Shown here: positions 33,881 through 37,863 of the stretch, piece by piece
Layout of the letters: each line of letters starts with the position of its first letter
How positions within the stretch are numbered: position 1 is the first letter of the stretch
Source: SVTX01 sp045577415
Lineage (GTDB): Bacteria > Bacillota > Clostridia > Oscillospirales > CAG-272
Length of the DNA: 37,863 nt
NCBI GenBank assembly: GCA_045577415.1
Contig: JAZNII010000027.1
Coordinates: forward strand, 1 to 37,863
Reading direction: 5' to 3'
Notes under the pieces: model-generated
What the model was told of the DNA's origin: nothing
Seen by the model: the letters and a program-made list of their open reading frames with translations, nothing else
Database searches by the model: none
Program-made: the position numbers and the translations under genes

Positions 33881-34722
33881 GTGCAGAATAATATTGAGGA
33901 ATTAAGGGTGGCAATAAAAGAAAAAAAGGTACTTTTATTTGTTGGAAGCGGCATATCCTGTTCCGTAGGGCTTCCTTCATGGAGTCGATTGATAGAAGAA
34001 CTTGCAAAAAAATTGGGAATTGATAAGGATCTGTACAGAATGCTTGGGGACAACTTGTCTTTGGCAGAATATTATGAAATATGCAATTTAGAAATTAACC
34101 CTGCCGTGTCTCCTATGAAATATATATGTGAGTATGTGAAAGGGGAAGAAAAAAACTTGAAGCAACCATATCAACTGCAAAAGTGTTAAAACAAATTATC
34201 GACTTGGATTGCCCGATTATATATACTACAAATTATGACCATTGTTTGGAAACTGCATACTCTGAGCACAATAAGCATCCGATAGTAATCCGCAATGTAT
34301 CCGATTTTTCTTCTATTTATGCAGGAGAAACGCAAATTGTTAAACTGCACGGTGATTATGATTCGCCTCAAAGCATTGTTTTTTCCGAAAGTAGCTATTT
34401 TGACCGACTGGATTTTGAATCTCCTCTTGATATCAAATTAAGAGCAGATATGCTAAGTCGATCGATTTTATTTATTGGATATAGCTTATCGGATGTGAAT
34501 ATCCGACTTTTGATCCACAAATTAGACAAGTTGTGGAGAAAAAACGGTGAACTTGGAGGATGCTCGATTAATAAGAGACCCAATTCTTACATTTTTATGG
34601 CTCAGCCCAATTATATTCAAGAAAAAATACTTGTTAATAAGAATATAATTCCGATCATTGGAGAAGGAACAGATCCTCGAATAAGTACAGAACGTTTTCT
34701 TGAAAGTATACAACCAAAATAA
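33881..34722 (+). CDS. SIR2-domain NADase-like effector, in two frames
   Basis: The GTG start at 33881 follows AAGGAGG, which lies in the last codons of the HAM1-like gene. The first frame (to 34189) gives the NAD-binding start LLFVGSGISCSVGLPSWS. The second frame (to 34722) gives TTNYDHCLE, KLHGDYDSPQ with the catalytic His, and LFIGYSLSDVNIRLL. Joined by a -1 step at 34150-34156 they form a complete SIR2 domain of about 280 residues with the expected order and spacing. SIR2 effectors in phage defence deplete NAD+. Either the shift is programmed at the A_AAA_AAC heptamer, or one A has been lost from the run and the gene is off. Confidence 0.8.
34150..34156 (+). other. A_AAA_AAC slippery heptamer in the SIR2 gene
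   Basis: In the zero frame the codons are GAA AAA AAC; slipping back one base gives AAA AAA CTT, which leads exactly into the downstream SIR2 frame. This is a classical -1 frameshift heptamer in correct phase. A purine-rich AGGGGAAG (34141-34148) lies directly upstream and could act as an internal Shine-Dalgarno-like stimulator, though it is closer than in dnaX. Confidence 0.6.
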
Positions 34723-34751
34723 AAAATGCTTTTGAAAAAAGAAGGATAGCT

Positions 34752-34979
34752 ATGTATATTGACAAAATCGCAATAAAAGGATATAGAAGTATAGGTTCGT
34801 CAGGAATAGAAATTGATTGCAATAAAGGCTCGAATATTATAGTAGGTGAAAACAATTTTGGCAAAACAGCAATCATAGATGCTTTAAGAATAGCTTTATC
34901 TATAGGTGATTATTAAAGAGGTATTTATGCAAAACCAACGGATTTTCATATCAAAAGGAATAATAATTTAAAAATCTAA
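34752..34979 (+). pseudogene. Truncated OLD-family ATPase/nuclease gene
   Basis: After AAGGA the frame encodes 54 residues beginning MYIDKIAIKGYRSIG, with the P-loop VGENNFGKTAIIDALRIALS, typical for OLD and related AAA ATPases. It stops at 34914. Without changing frame the following codons read RGIYAKPTDFHIKRNNN, which still matches the family's next segment, so the stop is a point mutation in once-coding DNA. Similarity ends at about 34979 and the remaining 500 or so residues are missing. It is probably a deleted third gene of the HAM1-SIR2 unit or of an adjoining defence system. Confidence 0.75.
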
Positions 34980-35208
34980 AATTCCGTATATATTCTTATT
35001 GATTCGATTGGGCTTTTATATTTAATAAAAATTTAATATGACTGTAGGCAACGAACCTTCGCAAAAAGATTATCTTTTGCGAAGGTTCTTTTCCTTTGTT
35101 TTGCAATAAAAATTACAGAATTATTTTTTTGTGCAGAATAGTCCAAGTGTCTTTCGTCTTTATGGGTACACGGATAAAAAACGTAACATAAAGAAGGGGG
35201 AATATATC
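34980..35208 (+). terminator. Intergenic region with a strong terminator
   Basis: A perfect 14-bp stem GAACCTTCGCAAAA / TTTTGCGAAGGTTC (35053-35066 and 35075-35088) is followed by TTTTCC. It ends transcription from the defence genes. Nothing else is recognised in the interval. Confidence 0.8.
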
Positions 35209-35484
35209 ATGAAAAAAGAAAAAGTAAATACTAAAGAAGAGGTCAGCTACGATCCTTATGAGGAGCTTGCCAATGGAATCGTGATCCAGGCGTGTAAAGA
35301 TTACAAGAATGCCTATAAACGTTCATTGCGTAAAGCAGGAATTGTAGGGGAAGCAGACGAGGAACTTGCGGAACTTGAAGAGTTTTTTCTCTCGAACTGG
35401 TTCAAACAGCTTACCGAGATAGATGGCGAATATCTGATGGAAAGGTTGCGTAACGAGGTCTTGAAAAAAGAAAAGAAACGATAA
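35209..35484 (+). CDS. 91-residue acidic/basic helical protein of unknown function
   Basis: The ATG at 35209 follows AAGGGGGAA; the longer frame to 35131 lacks a site. The protein is highly charged and helical, with PYEELANGIVIQACKDYKNA and AELEEFFLSNWFKQL as landmarks. It resembles small proteins often found just upstream of large serine recombinases of Clostridia elements, but no function is known. Excisionase-like or regulatory roles are possible, not shown. Confidence 0.75.
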   Translation: MKKEKVNTKEEVSYDPYEELANGIVIQACKDYKNAYKRSLRKAGIVGEADEELAELEEFFLSNWFKQLTEIDGEYLMERLRNEVLKKEKKR

Positions 35485-35515
35485 ACAACGCCATATATAA
35501 TATAAATGAAGGGAA

Positions 35516-35674
35516 GTGAATGTAAAAATTAAAAATAAAGGGAAAGACAGCAAGGTCAAAATCGTTGTAACGCGAAGCTTTGGAACACAAAATCTGCTTG
35601 AATTATATGCTGATTATGTAGCAAAGAAAATTAAGGATATGCTTCGACTAGAAAGTGGGAAGAGAAATGAATAA
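35516..35674 (+). CDS. Possible 52-residue basic protein
   Basis: The frame runs from a GTG at 35516 (AAGGGA is very close upstream, so the exact start is uncertain) through KDSKVKIVVTRSFGTQNLLE to 35674. It is basic at the start, then a helix. It lies between the 91-residue gene and the recombinase promoter. The regular codon use and position suggest a real gene of the integration module. The family is not recognised. Confidence 0.5.
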   Translation: MNVKIKNKGKDSKVKIVVTRSFGTQNLLELYADYVAKKIKDMLRLESGKRNE

Positions 35675-35700
35675 ATATTTCAAAAAAATAATTTGTACAT

Positions 35701-35729
35701 TTGACTTATTCAAGACGAGGCTGTATAAT
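35701..35729 (+). promoter_or_regulatory. Promoter of the serine recombinase
   Basis: TTGACT (35701-35706) and TATAAT (35724-35729) with 17 bases between, about 40 bases before the recombinase ATG. Confidence 0.8.
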
Positions 35730-35770
35730 AAGAGCACAACCATCGCTTTGCTCAGAAAGTGAGGTAAAAG

Positions 35771-37372
35771 ATGAAAGGTAAAGAGCAGAGCAGATTGATA
35801 GCGGCTTTGTATTGCAGACTAAGCGACGATGACGAAAAGGACGGTACCAGTGTTTCTATTGAAACACAGGAAAAGTTTTTGACAGATTATTGCAAACAGC
35901 ACGGTATATGTATTTATGGTGTTTATAAGGACGATGGATTTACGGGTACCAATTTCAACCGCCCGGATTTCAAACGAATGATGGAAGACGTAAAAGCGAA
36001 GCGAGTGAATGTGGTTATTGTAAAAGACCTTTCTCGTTTTGGCAGAAACTATTTACAGGTTGGATTCTATATCAGCGATATATTCCCGCAAATGAATGTT
36101 CGTTTTATAGCCATTGGTGACGACGTTGATACAGATCGCGGTGATACCGACTACGACTTGATGTTGCCCATTAAAAATGTGTTTAACGAGTATTATCCTG
36201 CCGATTGTTCAAAAAAGACCAAGCAGGCATTTATCACAAAGGCGATGAATGGAGAATACATAGGTTCCTTTGCAGTATACGGACTGCTGAAATCTCAAGA
36301 GGACAAACACACCTTGGAAATCAATCCCGAAGTGAGTCCGAATGTAATATGGATGTTTGAGATGGCGGCAAATCACGGATACGGATACAATAAGATTGCA
36401 TCAGTGCTAAGGGAACATAAGATACTTACTCCTGCTGCTTATCGTGCGCAATTCTTAAAACGACCTTATGATAAGGATCCATATGATTGGAACTTGACTT
36501 CGGTATATAAGATACTGAATGATAAGACCTATCTCGGATATCTGATAAGCGGTAGGAGAAGAAAAGCCTCGTTTAAGAGTAAGCGAATTATAAGGCAAGA
36601 GGAAGAGGATTGGATTATGCTTCCGGGCATTGTTCCTCAGCTTATCAGCCAACAGCTTTGGGATGATGCTCACGAAAAGCTTGACAGCCGAAAGAGAGAG
36701 AGCAAGAGCGGATTTAACAATATCTTCGCTGGACTTATAAAATGTGATAAGTGCGGACACGCTCTTGGAATTGCTAACGCATCCGGCAGGAATAATTACT
36801 ATGTGTGTAATACCTATAAGAAAAAAGGACCGAGTGTATGCTCAAGCCATTACATAATGTACAACGAATTATATGAAGCGGTTTTAATGAATATCAATTC
36901 TATGTTGTATATGGTTAGAGAAACGCGTGAGGACTTTATCGAAAGGGTATTGCATAAGGTAAGCTGTGGATGCGATTTAGAGGATGCGCGCATTGAAAAC
37001 GAGATTGCAGAGTTGGAAGCAAAAATCGTTGAGCTTGACCGTAAATTTGAGAAGCTTTATGACGATAGATTTAACGGCATTCTGTCTGATAGAAAGTTCC
37101 AGGAGTTATCTACACGTTGTGAGGCAGAGCAGGACGAAGCAAGGGAGAGAAGAGCTGTTCTTGTGAAAAAACGTAATTCTTCTCAAGCAACCGAATATGG
37201 CACCGAGCAATTCATTGCAATTGCAGAAAGCTACGAAAATCTGACTGAACTTGATGATGAGGTTCTTAATCGTCTCATACAATCTATCGTTGTTGGAGAT
37301 CGTATCAAGGAAAACGGAGAAACAGAGCAGCATATTTGCATCAATTACAAGTTTATTGGAGAAATCGCATAA
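35771..37372 (+). CDS. Large serine recombinase (integrase)
   Basis: 533 residues. The resolvase domain has catalytic Ser18 in ALYCRLSDDD and the conserved VVIVKDLSRFGRNYLQVGFY. The recombinase domain follows (NKIASVLREHKILTPAAYRA, NDKTYLGYLISGRRRK), then the zinc ribbon CDKCGHALG ... YVCNTYKKKGPSVC and a C-terminal coiled coil (about residues 405-465). This is the TndX/TnpX type that integrates and excises Clostridia elements without a tRNA requirement. A GAGGTAAAAG site precedes the ATG. It lies at the right end of the element and most likely mobilises it together with the defence cargo. Confidence 0.93.
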   Translation: MKGKEQSRLIAALYCRLSDDDEKDGTSVSIETQEKFLTDYCKQHGICIYGVYKDDGFTGTNFNRPDFKRMMEDVKAKRVNVVIVKDLSRFGRNYLQVGFYISDIFPQMNVRFIAIGDDVDTDRGDTDYDLMLPIKNVFNEYYPADCSKKTKQAFITKAMNGEYIGSFAVYGLLKSQEDKHTLEINPEVSPNVIWMFEMAANHGYGYNKIASVLREHKILTPAAYRAQFLKRPYDKDPYDWNLTSVYKILNDKTYLGYLISGRRRKASFKSKRIIRQEEEDWIMLPGIVPQLISQQLWDDAHEKLDSRKRESKSGFNNIFAGLIKCDKCGHALGIANASGRNNYYVCNTYKKKGPSVCSSHYIMYNELYEAVLMNINSMLYMVRETREDFIERVLHKVSCGCDLEDARIENEIAELEAKIVELDRKFEKLYDDRFNGILSDRKFQELSTRCEAEQDEARERRAVLVKKRNSSQATEYGTEQFIAIAESYENLTELDDEVLNRLIQSIVVGDRIKENGETEQHICINYKFIGEIA

Positions 37373-37373
37373 C

Positions 37374-37402
37374 AACCGCTTCGCTTTATTGAAGCGGTTT
37401 AC
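37374..37402 (+). terminator. Terminator after the recombinase
   Basis: AACCGCTTC / GAAGCGGTT with an 8-base loop, directly after the stop; the T tract is short. Confidence 0.65.
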
Positions 37403-37439
37403 GAAAACTATACAAATATGAAAAAGTTGCAAAAAACTA

Positions 37440-37468
37440 TTGACAAAATCTGTTTACGGTGATATAAT
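37440..37468 (+). promoter_or_regulatory. Promoter of the tRNA-like transcript
   Basis: TTGACA (37440-37445) and TATAAT (37463-37468) with 17 bases between. No protein frame follows; the transcript would start near 37475. Confidence 0.85.
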
Positions 37469-37474
37469 ATACGA

Positions 37475-37622
37475 GTAAAGAAAATATGAGTTTCCCCAAC
37501 TCATAGGGCTAAGTCAAGTGACAGTGCAGAAGTTACGCTAACTTCAGCATCGGGTCGCTGGTTCAAGTCCAGCAGGGGGAGCCACTCAAAGCCTTGAAAA
37601 CACTACGTTTTCAAGGCTTTTT
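37475..37622 (+). ncRNA. Short structured RNA with tRNA-like 3' part and encoded CCA
   Basis: Between a consensus promoter and a strong terminator lie: a hairpin TATGAGT-TTCCCCA-ACTCATA (37485-37505), a hairpin GAAGTTA-CGC-TAACTTC (37529-37545), and a perfect T-arm GCTGG-TTCAAGT-CCAGC (37557-37573) followed by AGGGGGAG and CCA (37582-37584). The T-loop is canonical. The 5' acceptor, D-arm and anticodon loop do not fold as a normal tRNA. The CCCC in the first hairpin loop could pair with the GGGGG before CCA. It is either a tRNA split by integration, with the 3' half kept, or a tRNA-like small RNA. The terminator is AAAGCCTTGAAAAC / GTTTTCAAGGCTTT (37588-37620). Confidence 0.55.
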
Positions 37623-37624
37623 TC

Positions 37625-37863
37625 GGCTCTTTGTCAATAGTTGGGGTAGAAAAAATCTGACGAAAAGATAAAGAACTATTAAAATGCATAGGAAAGGCGA
37701 CACGAAGCGTAGCGGAGTCGCGCTTTTCCTATGCGCCGGCGCGACATTGGTGTGAGAACATAAAGAGTATTCTGTTGCGGAAACGCTTAAAATCCTGCAA
37801 GCCGTAGGCGTTCCGCTTCAAGACCTTGATCTTGTTATTGCAGCCTTCGGTAAATCCATTCGT
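37625..37863 (-). mobile_element. ISL3-family insertion sequence, one end (continues beyond window)
   Basis: The end GGCTCTTTGTCAATAGTTGG at 37625-37644 has the GGCTCTT start common to ISL3 terminal repeats. The C-terminus of an ISL3-type transposase follows on the minus strand. A long hairpin (GCATAGGAAA ... TTTCCTATGC, 37686-37734) lies between gene end and IS end and may stop transcription. The insertion begins two bases after the terminator of the tRNA-like transcript. The other end and the target duplication are outside. Confidence 0.8.
37729..37863 (-). CDS. ISL3-family transposase, C-terminal 44 residues
   Basis: On the minus strand the frame enters from the right edge and reads TNGFTEGCNNKIKVLKRNAY, then GLQDFKRFRNRILFMFSHQC and a stop at 37729. 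The pattern N-x-x-EG-NNKIK-LKR-AYG-x-x-F--FR-RI is the hallmark of ISL3 transposase C-termini, including the last acidic catalytic residue. The rest of the gene lies outside the window. Confidence 0.88.
   Translation of the reverse strand, partial: TNGFTEGCNNKIKVLKRNAYGLQDFKRFRNRILFMFSHQCRAGA

Noticed and set aside
1..37863. CRISPR array, rRNA genes or phage structural genes
   Set aside because: No regularly spaced repeats, no rRNA-like conserved blocks and no capsid, terminase or tail motifs were seen on either strand.

Overview
The window looks like a mobile-element-rich stretch from a Clostridia-type Firmicute, probably a gut anaerobe. The base composition is AT-rich. Nearly every gene has a strong GGAGG-type ribosome binding site. 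Many promoters are close to TTGACA-17-TATAAT, intrinsic terminators are abundant, and the protein families (PcfJ/PcfK, HTH_16, large serine recombinase, IS110, ISL3) are typical of Clostridia integrative elements. There is no rRNA, no complete canonical tRNA and no CRISPR array. Identification is by motif reading only.

Left part (1-8380): the end of an ABC-exporter operon (two fused permease/ATPase half-transporters and a 61-residue protein), a RES-domain/DUF2971 gene pair on its own promoter, then about 3 kb of decayed DNA. That stretch holds gene fragments, an IS110-type remnant and a nearly complete IS110-family insertion sequence whose transposase has lost one base.

Middle part (8390-24450): a WYL regulator, a LexA/S24-type repressor with a dyad at its own start site, small accessory genes, a Tn916-type sigma-like/HTH pair, and a long leftward operon. 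Listed from its promoter, that operon encodes a 52-residue basic protein, a YqaJ nuclease, RecD2, a probable DNA-binding/annealing protein, a DnaG-like primase, a small membrane protein, PcfK-like and PcfJ-like proteins, two small proteins, a zinc-ribbon protein and an M20-type peptidase. Its 5' leader carries an unreported-looking 38-codon hydrophobic peptide followed by a terminator. This looks like a ribosome-controlled attenuator for the element's replication module.

Right part (24950-34980): a defence island and the most interesting region. rdrA (ATPase) and rdrB (adenosine deaminase) of a RADAR system run leftward behind a 11-residue coupling peptide. Divergently from the same intergenic region runs a HAM1/ITPase-like gene whose catalytic aspartate position is histidine. 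It is followed by a SIR2-domain gene read in two frames joined at a perfectly phased A_AAA_AAC slippery heptamer. The HAM1-SIR2 pair resembles the sensor/effector half of the Kongming system, here placed beside a RADAR deaminase that could supply its inosine-nucleotide signal. Converging on rdrB is an operon of a 77-residue protein and a 659-residue HExxH protein; its promoter closely resembles the rdrA promoter. A truncated OLD-type ATPase follows SIR2.

Right end (35000-37863): two small genes and a large serine recombinase, presumably the integrase. Next comes a short promoter-to-terminator transcript ending in a tRNA-like T-arm and an encoded CCA, then the end of an ISL3-family insertion sequence that runs out of the window. 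The middle and right parts together read as one integrative element carrying a defence cargo, although its left boundary was not found.
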